A stretch of 64,000 nucleotides of DNA from Hylemonella gracilis (GTDB taxonomy: Bacteria > Pseudomonadota > Gammaproteobacteria > Burkholderiales > Burkholderiaceae_C). Location of the stretch: the NCBI RefSeq assembly GCF_004328645.1, contig NZ_CP031395.1:1203501-1267500 (forward strand). Direction: 5' to 3'. A program made the position numbers and the translations under genes. Position 1 is the first letter of the stretch. Each line of letters opens with the position of its first letter. Below, one piece after another: positions 47,724 through 57,431 of this stretch. The notes beneath the pieces are model-generated. The model did not search any database and had not been told where the DNA came from. It saw only the letters and a list, made by a program, of their open reading frames with translations.

Positions 47724-50354
47724 ATGCAAAGCCTGTCACCCGTGCAGCAGTCGTCGCTGCATCGTTCTCTTTTCGATCCCGGTCATCCCATCGCAGAAGA
47801 GCCTGATCGGATCGTGAGTCAGCGCGTCCGTCCGGGCGTGCTGCGCCTGCTCGACGCCTTCCGCCAGCATGGTTACCGATCTTCCGTGCTCGACCCCTTG
47901 GAATCTGCGCCGGTGGCCGAGGCGGCGCTGCTGACGCCGGAACGCTTCGGATTGGTGCACGGCGACGCGGTCAGCGAAGACGATTCGCCGTTGCTGGGCG
48001 CGAAGACGGTGCAGGAATTGACGTCCGCGCTGCACGCCGTGTATTGCGGCAGCCTCGCACTGGACGCGAGCGCGGTGCGTGATGAGACGCGGTTGGCCTG
48101 GCTGTATGCAGAAATGGAGACCCCGGTGCGTGCGTTGCCACTGCCGGCCGCCATGACCGGTACCGGCTTGCTGGCACGGCTTGTGGGCGTGCAGAGCTGG
48201 GAGCACTATGTGGCTCGGCGTTTCCCGAACGCCAAGCGTTTTTCGCTGGAGGGTTGCGAGGCGCTGATACCTCTGCTCGATGTGCTGGTCGCGCAGGCGG
48301 GCGCCTATGGCGTGCGCGAGCTGCTGCTGGGCATGCCGCATCGCGGTCGCATCAATGTACTGGTCAATCTGCTGGGCCGATCTGCACCGGAGTTGCTGAG
48401 CTACTTCGACCCTAAGAACCCGGATCCCGAGCGCCACAAGGACCTGCCGTATCACCTGGGGGCGCGGCATCGGGTCAGCACGCGTCATGGCGACATTGAC
48501 CTGCAGCTTGCCGCCAACCCCTCGCATCTGCAAAGCGTCATGCCGGTGGTGGCCGGCATGGCGCGCGCCAGCCAGGATCACGGCGAGCATCATGCCCCGC
48601 ATCAGACGCTGCCGGTCGTGATGCATGGCGATGCCGCCTTGGCCGGACAAGGCGTGGTGATGGAAACGCTGATGCTGGGTCGCAAGGCGGGCTACACCGT
48701 CGGCGGCACCGTGCACATCGTGATCAACAACCAGGTCGGCTTCACCGAACTGCATGCCATGGACGCGCGACAGCCACGCTACGCCAGCGATGTCGCGCGG
48801 ATGATTGATGCACCCGTGCTGCGCGTCAGCGCGGATGCCCCTGAGCAGGTGCAGCGCGCCGCTGCGATTGCGTTGGCCTACCGCGCACGTTTCGGCGGCG
48901 ATGTCTTCATCGATTTGATCGGCTACCGCCGCCTTGGCCATTCCGAACATGATGTGCCGACACTGACCGCCCCGACACGCCAATCCCGCATCGATCAGTT
49001 GCCCACCGTGGTGGATCGCTTCGCCGCTCAGCTCTGCAGTGCAGGACGGGGCAGCGAGCCGGATCTGGCACTTTTCATTACACATTGTCGCGAGCGGGCG
49101 CAGCGGTCGTTTGAGCGCCCGTTGGCGCAAGCCCCCGCACTTGGGCAACACCGCGCAGCGGTAGCTGACCTGCCGGCGCCCGGCTTGGCCCAACTGCAAG
49201 GCATCGTTTCGACGCTGACCCGATTGCCGGACGGTTTTCAGCCACATGCCATGGTGCAGGCCCTGATCCAGGATTGGCAATCCATGTCGGCCAACCGTGA
49301 CGCCCTGTGTGATTGGCGTTTTGCCGAGAACATGGCCTACGCGACACTGCTGCAGGCCGGTATCGGCGTGCGCGTGTCCGGCATGGACGTGCGCCGTGGC
49401 ACCTTCATGCACCGCCAGGCGGTCTGGCATGGCCAGCAGGCAGATGGCCAGGGGCCGGCCGAGTTTCAGCCACTGGACAGACTGCGTGCCGGCCCGGTGC
49501 GCTTCGAGGTCTACAACTCGCTGTTGTCCGAGGAAGCGGTGCTGGGTTTTGAGTATGGCTACAGCCTGCGCGAAGAGCACCGCCTGGCGATCTGGGAGGC
49601 GCAGTTCGGTGATTTCGTCAACGGGGCTCAGGTCTTCATTGACCACTACATTGCATCAGGTGAGGCGAAGTGGGGATTCGCGTCCGGTTTGATGCTATTG
49701 CTGCCACACGGTTACGAGGGTGTCGGCCCCGAGCATTCCAGCGGCTTTCTGGGCCGCTTCCTGCAGCTGTGCGCGCAGGGCAATCTGCAAGTGGCCATGC
49801 CATCCACTGCGGCGCAATGGTTCCATCTGCTGCGTCGCCAAGCCAGTTTGCAGCCGCGCCGACCGCTGGTGGTGATGAGCCCCAAGGGCACGCTGTATGA
49901 GGAGCCTGGTTCTCACACACCGCTGCAGCGGATGCTGGAGGGCGCTTTCGAGCCCGTGCTGGACGATGCCACGGTGAAGTCACCCGCTTCCGTGGAGCGT
50001 GTCGTGTTGTCCAGCGGCAAGCTGCACTACGACCTAGAGCGGGCACGTCAGGCAAGCTCGACTGAGAGCACTGCGCTGCTGCGGTTGGAGCAGCTCTATC
50101 CGTTCCCGCAACTGGCCTTGCAGCGTCTGCTGCAGCGCTACAGCGGCTTGCGGGAGCTGGTGTGGGCACAGGAGGAAGAGCTGAACCAGGGCGCCTGGCC
50201 TTTCATCCGCGACGAACTGACTGCCTTGTGTCCGCAGGGCGTACAGCTGCGCTGCGTCGCCAGGCCCAGCACGGCGACAGGCCCCACCGTATCGCAGGTG
50301 GTCCATCGGGCTGAGCAGCGCCTGCTGGCGATGCAGGCTCTGGGCCTGCAATAG
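47724..50354 (+). CDS. SucA-like 2-oxoacid dehydrogenase E1 component, stand-alone paralogue
   Basis: Thiamine-diphosphate enzyme of 876 aa related to 2-oxoglutarate dehydrogenase E1. Shared motifs: KRFSLEG (171-177), GMPHRGRINVLVN (about 203-215), NPSHLQ (265-270), HGDAALAGQG (301-310) and VINNQVGF (333-340). It departs from E. coli SucA at usually fixed places: YRRHGHNE is YRRLGHSE (401-408), GRGTF is RRGTF and HRHAV is HRQAV. The N-terminal segment that SucA uses to bind E2 is missing. No sucB or lpd is adjacent. Start 47724 has GGGAGG six bases upstream. It may act as a free 2-oxoacid decarboxylase or carboligase; the substrate is unknown. Confidence 0.82.
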   Translation: MQSLSPVQQSSLHRSLFDPGHPIAEEPDRIVSQRVRPGVLRLLDAFRQHGYRSSVLDPLESAPVAEAALLTPERFGLVHGDAVSEDDSPLLGAKTVQELTSALHAVYCGSLALDASAVRDETRLAWLYAEMETPVRALPLPAAMTGTGLLARLVGVQSWEHYVARRFPNAKRFSLEGCEALIPLLDVLVAQAGAYGVRELLLGMPHRGRINVLVNLLGRSAPELLSYFDPKNPDPERHKDLPYHLGARHRVSTRHGDIDLQLAANPSHLQSVMPVVAGMARASQDHGEHHAPHQTLPVVMHGDAALAGQGVVMETLMLGRKAGYTVGGTVHIVINNQVGFTELHAMDARQPRYASDVARMIDAPVLRVSADAPEQVQRAAAIALAYRARFGGDVFIDLIGYRRLGHSEHDVPTLTAPTRQSRIDQLPTVVDRFAAQLCSAGRGSEPDLALFITHCRERAQRSFERPLAQAPALGQHRAAVADLPAPGLAQLQGIVSTLTRLPDGFQPHAMVQALIQDWQSMSANRDALCDWRFAENMAYATLLQAGIGVRVSGMDVRRGTFMHRQAVWHGQQADGQGPAEFQPLDRLRAGPVRFEVYNSLLSEEAVLGFEYGYSLREEHRLAIWEAQFGDFVNGAQVFIDHYIASGEAKWGFASGLMLLLPHGYEGVGPEHSSGFLGRFLQLCAQGNLQVAMPSTAAQWFHLLRRQASLQPRRPLVVMSPKGTLYEEPGSHTPLQRMLEGAFEPVLDDATVKSPASVERVVLSSGKLHYDLERARQASSTESTALLRLEQLYPFPQLALQRLLQRYSGLRELVWAQEEELNQGAWPFIRDELTALCPQGVQLRCVARPSTATGPTVSQVVHRAEQRLLAMQALGLQ

Positions 50355-50753
50355 GTCGGGAGCACCGCAGTTCACGCCCAACACAAGCAGACGCTCCTGT
50401 GGCCGAATCTGATCAGTCTTGGACGAACGACTGATCTGAGGCGAGCGGTCAATTGCGCACGTGTCCAGCAAATGACCGGTAGCAATGACTGCGGTCGATC
50501 GCTCCAGTTGGCCAGCTTCTCAGCATGGGGATCCTGCTTGCTTGGGCTGAAACCGAGCTGCGGGGCCACCGCATCCGCGCGCTGGAAACCCTTGCGCAGG
50601 TCGGGGCAGGGCGGGTAACGCTGCGCCTGCGCCGGGTATCACGATTCGTGAATCCGGCATCAGCGCGCGAGGTCTCTTTCTCCGTAGAAACCAGTGCATC
50701 TCCCCGGAGGGCGCTTCCTATACTGGATCGAACGGAGATTGCGAGGAGACCTC
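50355..50753 (+). other. Leader region before the first Bug receptor
   Basis: 399 bases with no convincing gene. It contains a perfect 8-bp inverted repeat at 50411-50418/50429-50436 (GATCAGTC and GACTGATC, ten-base loop), a possible operator or end-of-gene hairpin for the E1 gene. A strong Shine-Dalgarno GAGGAG precedes the receptor ATG. Nothing else was recognised. Confidence 0.5.
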
Positions 50754-51722
50754 ATGAAATTCAAGTCCCTGACTGCGGTCCTGGGCGCCGCGCTGGCCTG
50801 CATGCCTGTGCTCGCGCAGAGCAACTGGCCCGCCAAGCCCATCACGATGGTCGTGGGCTTCGCCGCCGGTGGCGCCACCGACGCGGTGGCGCGCATCATC
50901 GCCAAACACCTGGGGGACGAGCTCAAGACCAATGTGGTGGTGGACAACAAGGCTGGCGCAGGCGGCAACATCGCTACCGAGTTGGTGGCACGCGCCGAGG
51001 CGGACGGCTACACCATCCTGCTGGGCAGCGTGGGCTCGCTCACCGTGGCGCCGCATCTGGTCGCCAAGCTGCCTTACAAGCCGCTGGAGGATTTCGCGCC
51101 TGTCACGATGGCTGTGGTCTTCTCGAATGTGCTTGTGGTCAAGCCCGACCTGCCTGTCCACACTCTGGCCGAGTACATCGCGCTGGCCAAGAAGGAGCCC
51201 GGCAAACTGTCCTATGCATCACCCGGCATCGGCGGTGCGGGCCATCTGGCCGGTGAATTGCTCAAACTGCGCGCCGGCATCGATGTCACCCACGTGGCTT
51301 TCAAGGGGGGTGGCCCGGCCATGCTGGCTCTGTTGGGCGGGCAGATCGATTCCTTCATGTCTACCCCGCCCACGGCCGGCCCGCACATCAAGACGGGCAA
51401 GGTACGCGCTTTGGCTACCACGGGCGCCAAGCGTGACCCACTGATGCCCGATGTGCCGACGGTGGCCGAGCAAGGCTTTCCCGGCTTCGACACGTTGAAC
51501 TGGTATGCCTACGTGGTCCCGGTCAAGACGCCCAAGCCCATCGTGGAGCGGTTCAGCAAGGCACTGGTCAAGATCCTCAGCAACCCCGATGTGGTTCGGG
51601 AGCTCGAACTCAAGGGCCTGTCTCCCAGCCCAGGTACCCCTGCAGAGCTCGCGGCTTACATGAAGCGTGAGTACGACACCTGGGCCGAGGTGGTCAGCAA
51701 GGCCGGCATCAAGCCGGAATGA
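50754..51722 (+). CDS. Bug/TctC-family periplasmic solute receptor 1
   Basis: Tripartite tricarboxylate transporter receptor of 322 aa. A Sec signal peptide ends near VLAQS. Mature-chain marks: WPAKPITMVVGFAAGGATDAVAR, then NKAGAGGNIATELVARAEADGY, then PHIKTGKVRALATTG and the C-terminal EYDTWAEVVSKAGIKPE. Such receptors bind carboxylates with high affinity. No TctA/TctB membrane genes are nearby, as for many burkholderial Bug proteins. GAGGAG lies upstream of ATG 50754. It is followed by a second receptor. Confidence 0.92.
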   Translation: MKFKSLTAVLGAALACMPVLAQSNWPAKPITMVVGFAAGGATDAVARIIAKHLGDELKTNVVVDNKAGAGGNIATELVARAEADGYTILLGSVGSLTVAPHLVAKLPYKPLEDFAPVTMAVVFSNVLVVKPDLPVHTLAEYIALAKKEPGKLSYASPGIGGAGHLAGELLKLRAGIDVTHVAFKGGGPAMLALLGGQIDSFMSTPPTAGPHIKTGKVRALATTGAKRDPLMPDVPTVAEQGFPGFDTLNWYAYVVPVKTPKPIVERFSKALVKILSNPDVVRELELKGLSPSPGTPAELAAYMKREYDTWAEVVSKAGIKPE

Positions 51723-51785
51723 ACGAATCTATCCGACAAGAAAAGAAGGGGACGCGTCCCGCGTCCCGGCAATAAGGAGACTCTC

Positions 51786-52784
51786 ATGCAACGTGATCAC
51801 GAAACCCTGACCCGGCGCGATGGCCTGAAATGGGTGGGAGCGGTCGGCCTGTCGGCCATTGCCGGTCTGCCGGCCCGTGCCGAGGAGGCCTGGCCCAGCA
51901 AGCCCATCCGCTGGATTCAACCCTTTGCCCCGGGCGGCACATCCAGCATCGTGGCGCGCGTTATCGCCAACGAGATCACGAAGCAGACCGGCGCTGCCTT
52001 CGTCATCGAGAACAAGGGCGGCGGCGGCGGTGTGCCGGCCATGCAGGAATTGCTACGGGCGCCGGCCGATGGCTACAGCTTCATCATGAGCCATATCGGC
52101 CTGCTGGCGGTCAACCCGCTGATCTACCCGGACGCCGGTTACGACGTGAACAAGGACTTCGTGCCCGTGACCCTGGTCAACCGCCTGCCCAGCCTCTTTG
52201 TCGTTCACAAGGATGTGCCGGCAACCGATATCAAGTCTTTTCTCGCGTATGCCAAGACGCGGTCCGGTCTGCTCAATTACGCCTCGGCGGGCAATGCCAG
52301 TGCCGGCCATCTGGCCATCGAGGCGCTCAAGCTCGCGACCGGGCTGTCCATCATGCACGTGCCCTACCGCGGCACCGGTCCCGCGCTCAACGACGTGCTC
52401 GCCGGGCGGTGCGAGTTGTTCTCGGCCGGCACACCGGCCTTGCTGCCGCACATCCAGAGCGGTGCCTTGCGCTGCATCGGCGTGGGCTCACCCAAGCGCA
52501 TTTCCGCCTTGCCCGACGTGCCCGCGATCGCCGAGCTCTACCCCGGCTTCGAAACCGAGCAGTGGTACGGCATCCACGCCCGTGCTGGCACGCCGCGCAA
52601 CATCATCCTGCGCATGCAGAAGGAAGTCGCGAAAGCCCTGAATGCGCCCGAGGTCGTGGCCCGGCACGAATCCGAAAGCGCCACGCCGGGCGGCGGCTCG
52701 CCGGAAGACTTCGGCCGATTCGTGCGTCAACAGCAGGTGCGCTGGAAGGAAGTGGTGCTCAAGGCCGGGATCAAGGCTGAATAA
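51786..52784 (+). CDS. Bug/TctC-family periplasmic solute receptor 2
   Basis: Second receptor of the same family, 332 aa. Its signal region contains TRRDGLKWVG before a hydrophobic stretch ending ARA, which resembles a twin-arginine signal more than the Sec signal of its neighbour. Family marks are WPSKPIRWIQPFAPGGTSS, NKGGGGGVPAMQELL, HVPYRGTGPALNDVLAG and the terminal WKEVVLKAGIKAE. AAGGAG lies upstream of ATG 51786. It ends two bases from the convergent dehydrogenase. The sequence is clearly divergent from receptor 1, so a recent duplication is unlikely. Confidence 0.9.
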   Translation: MQRDHETLTRRDGLKWVGAVGLSAIAGLPARAEEAWPSKPIRWIQPFAPGGTSSIVARVIANEITKQTGAAFVIENKGGGGGVPAMQELLRAPADGYSFIMSHIGLLAVNPLIYPDAGYDVNKDFVPVTLVNRLPSLFVVHKDVPATDIKSFLAYAKTRSGLLNYASAGNASAGHLAIEALKLATGLSIMHVPYRGTGPALNDVLAGRCELFSAGTPALLPHIQSGALRCIGVGSPKRISALPDVPAIAELYPGFETEQWYGIHARAGTPRNIILRMQKEVAKALNAPEVVARHESESATPGGGSPEDFGRFVRQQQVRWKEVVLKAGIKAE

Positions 52785-52786
52785 GC

Positions 52787-53824
52787 TCAAGGCCGAGCAG
52801 GCGCCGCTCCCATTGCCGGATGCGCCAAGTTCACCAGGGCGCGTCCGGTGCACCAGCGCGCCAGGTTGTCGAGGAACAGCGCGGCGACGCGCTGTTCGTG
52901 GCCGCTGAAATGCCCCGCCGTGTGGGGCGTGGCGATCACGTTCGGCAAATCCCAGAGCGGCGAGGTGGCGGGCAGCGGTTCATGTTCGTACACATCGAGG
53001 AAGGCGCCGCCCAGGTGGCCCGATCGCAGCGCGGCGATCAGGTCTGCTTCCACCACCACCGCACCACGCGACACATTGATCAGTTGCGCGCCCGCCGGCA
53101 GTGCGGCCAGCGCGCGCGCATCCGCCAGGCGGTGCGTGCGCTCGGTCAGCGGGCAGGCCAGCAGCAGCCAGTTAGTGCCTGGCAGGTGGGCATGGAAATC
53201 GTCGTAGCCGACAAACTCGACACCGCCCAGCGCAGGCGCGGCCTGCCTGCGCACGACCACGACCTTCAGGCCCAGGGCCAGCAGCAGAGCGGCGATGCGC
53301 TGGCCGATCGGCCCCCAACCCACCAGCAGGGCGGTCTGCCCCGCCACCGAGGGCGGCGGATCGTTCAGCAGCGGCGCCCAGCGGTGTTCGCGCTGTGCCG
53401 CCATCAGTTGCGGCAGGCGCCGCGCCAGCGCCAGCAGTCCGGCCAGCATGCTCTGCGCCACGACGTCGGCGTTCGCACCCGAAGACGTCGTGACGTGCAC
53501 GCCGCGTGCATGCAACTCCATGTAGATGTCGCGGTCGGTCCCCGCCGAATGGACATGAACCCAGCGCAGGCCTTGCGACCTGCTCAGCACTTCGTAGCAT
53601 GCGCGCAGCGCGGGGGCGATCTCGTGCTTGGTGGACAGGCCCGTGATGTCGCGCGAGATGAAGGCGATGTCGATGTCATCGCGTGCCCCGGTCACTGCCG
53701 ACTCGGTGGTGACGAACTCGAGCGCGTCCCGTCCATGCTCGGCCAGCACGTGTTCGATGTCCGCGCGCCAGCGCGTCAGTGCCTGCCGCGACAGCAGGAT
53801 GCGCAGAGGAAGCGACGAGTTCAC
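52787..53824 (-). CDS. D-2-hydroxyacid dehydrogenase (NAD-dependent)
   Basis: Reduces 2-oxo acids to D-2-hydroxy acids or the reverse; 345 aa. The NAD motif is GWGPIG (about 168-173). The catalytic set is Arg in NVSRGAVV, Glu in LDVYEHEPLP and His in TPHTAGHFSG. It resembles the glyoxylate/hydroxypyruvate reductase branch. Last gene of the - strand run lysR-tcuA-tcuB-aldolase-dehydrogenase, starting 7 bases after the aldolase. The substrate is unknown; island context suggests a hydroxy-di- or tricarboxylate. Confidence 0.87.
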   Translation of the reverse strand: MNSSLPLRILLSRQALTRWRADIEHVLAEHGRDALEFVTTESAVTGARDDIDIAFISRDITGLSTKHEIAPALRACYEVLSRSQGLRWVHVHSAGTDRDIYMELHARGVHVTTSSGANADVVAQSMLAGLLALARRLPQLMAAQREHRWAPLLNDPPPSVAGQTALLVGWGPIGQRIAALLLALGLKVVVVRRQAAPALGGVEFVGYDDFHAHLPGTNWLLLACPLTERTHRLADARALAALPAGAQLINVSRGAVVVEADLIAALRSGHLGGAFLDVYEHEPLPATSPLWDLPNVIATPHTAGHFSGHEQRVAALFLDNLARWCTGRALVNLAHPAMGAAPARP

Positions 53825-53831
53825 GACTGCC

Positions 53832-54620
53832 TCAGGTCTTGTAGCCCGGATCCAGGCGGTCGAGCTTGCGCAGCAGGGCCGGCCATTCCATCTGACCGTA
53901 GGGGCGGCGCGTGCCTGGCTGATAGTTGTTCCAGGTTTCTTCCAGTACCGGCTGCGGCACCTGCACCAGTGGTGTGTTGCAGGCCATGGCCGCGAGCTGG
54001 CTGCGGCAGGAGAGCTCGAGCCGGTGCATCCAGTTGAAGGCTTCGCCCACGGTGCGGCCCACGACGAGCGCGCCGTGGTTGCGCAGGATGAGCGCTTCGC
54101 CTTGTCCCAGGTCTTTGAGCAGCGATGCCTGCTCGGCCGTGTCCAGCACCACGCCCTGGTAGTCGTGGTAGCCGATCTTGAGGAAACGCATGGCGGTCTG
54201 CGTGATGGGCAGCAGGCCGCACTCCAGCGCCGACACCGCCATCGAAGCCCAGCTGTGCGTGTGGATCACGCAGGCCAGTTCGTGCCGCGCCTCGTGCACG
54301 GCGCTGTGGATCACATAGCCGGCCTTGTTGATGCCGTAATCGAGGTTGCCGAAGTCGGGCTTGGAGAGGATGTTGCCTTCGACGCCGATCTTGACCAGGC
54401 TGGAGGCCGTGATCTCCTCGTACATCATCCCGTAGGCGTTGATGAGGAAGGCGCCGTCCTCGTCCGGCACGCGCATGGAGATGTGGTTGGCCATCATGTC
54501 CGACATGCCGTAAAGGTCCACCAGGCGGTAGCAGGCCGCCAGGTCCACGCGCGCCTGCCACTCGGCCGGCGTGCAGCGCGCCTTCATCGAAGCAATCTTC
54601 AGGCGTCCGTTCTCAACCAT
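53832..54620 (-). CDS. Class II aldolase/adducin family protein
   Basis: 262 aa, metal-dependent aldolase fold. Probable zinc ligands are the two His of CVIHTHSW and the His of LRNHGALVVG. The preceding GYVIHSAVHEARHELA block is typical of the adducin-like branch, where the FucA catalytic Glu is not at its usual spacing, so lyase, epimerase or decarboxylase activity is open. Start ATG 54620 has GAGGAG seven bases upstream, which rules against the GTG two codons earlier. It lies between the dehydrogenase and tcuB. Confidence 0.85.
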   Translation of the reverse strand: MVENGRLKIASMKARCTPAEWQARVDLAACYRLVDLYGMSDMMANHISMRVPDEDGAFLINAYGMMYEEITASSLVKIGVEGNILSKPDFGNLDYGINKAGYVIHSAVHEARHELACVIHTHSWASMAVSALECGLLPITQTAMRFLKIGYHDYQGVVLDTAEQASLLKDLGQGEALILRNHGALVVGRTVGEAFNWMHRLELSCRSQLAAMACNTPLVQVPQPVLEETWNNYQPGTRRPYGQMEWPALLRKLDRLDPGYKT

Positions 54621-54650
54621 GGTCACTCTCCTCGAAATGCGAATGCGGTG

Positions 54651-55850
54651 TCAGTCATCGCCGAGCTTGAGTTGGCTCGGCAGGCGTTTCTCGATGGCCC
54701 ACTTGAGCAGGGCCGCGCTGCGGAAAATGCCGTGTGCGAACTTGCCGTAAGGCAGAGTCAGGAAAAAAGCCATCACGAAACCCAAATGGAGGGCCAGTAG
54801 CGTAGGCATGGCCGCACTGCCGCGCGCCGCCCACAGGCCCAGGCCCGTGAGCGAGGTGAAGAACAGCAGGGCGATGAAGCCGCGGTCCATGGGTTTCTGA
54901 GCAGCGTCGCCGTGCCGTGGATGACGGCGCAGGTTCAGCCGGTATAGGCCCGCCGTGCCGATGCACAGACTCGCGCCGCCCACGGCACCCAGCAACTTGG
55001 GCAGACTGGGCAAGTCGTAGGGCGCCACCCAGCCGAACAGGTAGTGGTAGAGCGTGGCCACGCCGGTCGCTGCGAAGCAGAGCAGGAAGCCGTAGAAGGT
55101 GAGGTGGTGCATCACACGGCGCTGCTTGGTCCAGGCGTCGTCCTCGTTGTGACAACCCTCGCCGTGGCCGCCATCCAAGTAGGTGAGTCGCAGCGCGTCC
55201 TGCGTGGCCTCGGCGGTCGCGCCGACGCGCACGGCGGCGATGGCCGGCGCCGCGTAGTCATGGCCCGGCGTCACCTCGCGCCAGAAGCGGCGCACGCCCA
55301 GGGCCAGGGCCAGCACCGCCAGCAGGAAGATGGGCGCGAACAGGCTCACCAGCAGGTTGTGCGGGAAGATGCCGTAGAAACCCGTCTGCGGCGGCACGTT
55401 CCACAACGTGCCCTTGAGCCAGAGCGTGAACAGCATGAAGAAGGACAGCGCCAAGGCGGCGGCCAGCGCGAGCGTGAGGCCGTTGCGCTGGTAGAGCCGA
55501 CCCAGCGCGGGCGGCCACGCGAAATCCGTGTAAGTCTGCAGGCGCACCTTCGCCATGGCCTGCGGCACGTTGACGGCGAATTCGTGCGGCGGCGCGTACT
55601 GACAGGCGTGCAGGCAGGCGCCGCAGTTGTGGCAGAGATTGGCCAGGTAGTGCACATCGGCCTGTGGGAAGGACAGGCGGCGCGTCATGGCCGGGAACAC
55701 GGCGCAGAAACCCTCGCAGTAGCGGCAGGCGTTGCAGATCTGGAGCTGGCGTGCCACCTCTGCCTCGGCCGCGCCGGGCGCGGAACCATCCGCCGGTTCG
55801 CCATTCGCCAGGGCCAGCGCCTCGCGGGTCAGACGGTCAAGCTGCAACAT
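54651..55850 (-). CDS. tcuB: Tricarballylate-utilisation protein TcuB (CitB family)
   Basis: Membrane electron-transfer protein of 399 aa. Two [4Fe-4S] motifs, [11 protein letters not shown] and [11 protein letters not shown], lie in the first 100 residues or so and are followed by six or more hydrophobic helices with conserved His residues for haem. In Salmonella TcuB re-oxidises the FADH2 of TcuA and passes electrons to the quinone pool. Its start overlaps the end of tcuA by 14 bases. Start 55850 was chosen; the longer frame runs back over tcuA. Confidence 0.9.
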   Translation of the reverse strand: MLQLDRLTREALALANGEPADGSAPGAAEAEVARQLQICNACRYCEGFCAVFPAMTRRLSFPQADVHYLANLCHNCGACLHACQYAPPHEFAVNVPQAMAKVRLQTYTDFAWPPALGRLYQRNGLTLALAAALALSFFMLFTLWLKGTLWNVPPQTGFYGIFPHNLLVSLFAPIFLLAVLALALGVRRFWREVTPGHDYAAPAIAAVRVGATAEATQDALRLTYLDGGHGEGCHNEDDAWTKQRRVMHHLTFYGFLLCFAATGVATLYHYLFGWVAPYDLPSLPKLLGAVGGASLCIGTAGLYRLNLRRHPRHGDAAQKPMDRGFIALLFFTSLTGLGLWAARGSAAMPTLLALHLGFVMAFFLTLPYGKFAHGIFRSAALLKWAIEKRLPSQLKLGDD

Positions 55851-57252
55851 GCGCTTGCTCCGTCTTTTTCTCTTGCAAGGCGGCGCGCGCTGCCCCGGTC
55901 CCGGCGATGCGGCCGAAGGCCGTGCCGATGGACATGCCCACGCCGGCCGTGTAACCCTTGCCCAGTACATTGCCGGCCATCATCTCGCCCGCCACGTACA
56001 GGTTCTTGCTGGGCACGCCACCGAAGTGCACGGCCGAGCGTTCGTTGACCTTGAGCCCGAAGTAGGTGAAGGTGATGCCGGGGCGCAGGGCGTAGCCGTA
56101 GTAGGGGCCGGTGTCCAGCGGCAGGGCCCAGTGGGTCTTGGCCGGCGCCAGGTCTTCGGTGTGGCAGTCGTCCAGCGCCGTGTGGTCGAAGCTGCCGACG
56201 CGGCAGGCCGCGTTGTAGGCGTTCAGCGTGTCCATGAAGACGTCGACCGGCAGGCCGAGCTTGCGCGCCAGCTCGGGCAGGCTGTCGGCCTGCACGCCGG
56301 GGAAGACCGGCGGCATGAAGCGGCCGATGGCCTTGCTGTCGATGATGGAGTAGCCGATCTGCTCTGGCTGCTGCGCAACCAGGCGGCCCCAGATGGCGTA
56401 GCGCTTGGGCCAGAAGTCCTCGCCCTCGTCGTAGAAGCGTTCGCCTTGCCGGTTCACCACCACGCCCAGCGAGACGCAGTCGATGCGCGTGCAGATGCCG
56501 CCGTCGTACAGCGGCGCGCGCGCGTCGATGGCCACGCAGTGCGACTGGGTGGGGTCACCGATCATGTCGGCGCCCTGCGCCTGCATGTGCTTGATGAGCA
56601 CGCCCTGGTTGTAGCGCGTGCCGCGGATCAGGAAGTTGTCGGCCGGCCATTCGCCGCGTTCGTTGCGGCCCCAGGCCTCGCGCAGCCATTCGCGGTTCGA
56701 CTCGAAGCCGCCAGCCGCCAGCACGCAGGCGCGCGCCGTGATGCGTTCGCCCTTCACCCAGGCCGCCTGGAACTGGCCGTCCACAATCTCGAGCCGGTCC
56801 ACGGGGGCTTCATAGCGGATCGACACGCCCAGCTTCGCGGCGCTGCGGTAGTAGGCGTTGACCAGGGCCTTGCCGCCGCCCATGAAGAAGGCATTGGTGC
56901 GCGCCACGTGCAGCGCGCCCGACAGCGGGGGCTGGAAGCGCACGCCGTGCTTGCGCATCCAGTCGCGGCAGTGGCTCGAGGCGCGGATGGCCATACGCGC
57001 GAGCTTCTCGTCGGTCAGGCCGCCCGTGACCTTGAGCAGGTCCTGCCAGAACTCCTCCTCGGGGTAGGCGTCCACCAGCACGTCCTGCGGCGCGTCGTGC
57101 ATGCAGCGCAGGTTGCGGGTGTGCATGGAATTGCCGCCGCGCCATTCCTGGGGCGCGGCTTCGAGCAGCAGCACGGAGGCACCGGCCTCGCGCGCCATCA
57201 GGGCGGCGCAGAGGGCGGCGTTGCCGCCGCCTATGACCAGAACATCGATCAT
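55837..57252 (-). CDS. tcuA: FAD-dependent tricarballylate dehydrogenase TcuA
   Basis: Flavoprotein of 471 aa of the fumarate reductase/succinate dehydrogenase group. The FAD motif [11 protein letters not shown] (8-18) is followed by [12 protein letters not shown], a substrate domain, and the C-terminal [22 protein letters not shown]. In Salmonella TcuA oxidises tricarballylate to cis-aconitate. The MFS transporter tcuC found there is absent; two Bug receptors lie nearby instead. It is preceded by a LysR gene with a palindromic site between. The enzyme family is firm; tricarballylate itself is not proven. Confidence 0.9.
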   Translation of the reverse strand: MIDVLVIGGGNAALCAALMAREAGASVLLLEAAPQEWRGGNSMHTRNLRCMHDAPQDVLVDAYPEEEFWQDLLKVTGGLTDEKLARMAIRASSHCRDWMRKHGVRFQPPLSGALHVARTNAFFMGGGKALVNAYYRSAAKLGVSIRYEAPVDRLEIVDGQFQAAWVKGERITARACVLAAGGFESNREWLREAWGRNERGEWPADNFLIRGTRYNQGVLIKHMQAQGADMIGDPTQSHCVAIDARAPLYDGGICTRIDCVSLGVVVNRQGERFYDEGEDFWPKRYAIWGRLVAQQPEQIGYSIIDSKAIGRFMPPVFPGVQADSLPELARKLGLPVDVFMDTLNAYNAACRVGSFDHTALDDCHTEDLAPAKTHWALPLDTGPYYGYALRPGITFTYFGLKVNERSAVHFGGVPSKNLYVAGEMMAGNVLGKGYTAGVGMSIGTAFGRIAGTGAARAALQEKKTEQAHVAA

Positions 57253-57362
57253 GGGAAAAACTCCGGCGCTGGCGCCTGCGGGCCCGACGCTTCAAGACAC
57301 TTCAATGGAACGAACTGTAAGGAGCGCGACGTGGCCGTGGCAGATCATCCCTCGTATGGGGC

Positions 57363-57379
57363 CATCACGATCCGTGATG
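57363..57379. promoter_or_regulatory. LysR-type T-N11-A palindrome upstream of tcuA
   Basis: CATCACGATCCGTGATG is a perfect 7-bp inverted repeat with a three-base spacer and contains T-N11-A (57365-57377), the core of LysR-type operators. It lies about 110 bases before the tcuA start, in the 179-base gap after the LysR gene. It is the likely binding site of that regulator. Confidence 0.65.
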
Positions 57380-57431
57380 CCTCAACGCGACGCGGCCGGG
57401 GCTGCGAAACGGTCGGTGCACTGGCGGCGAC

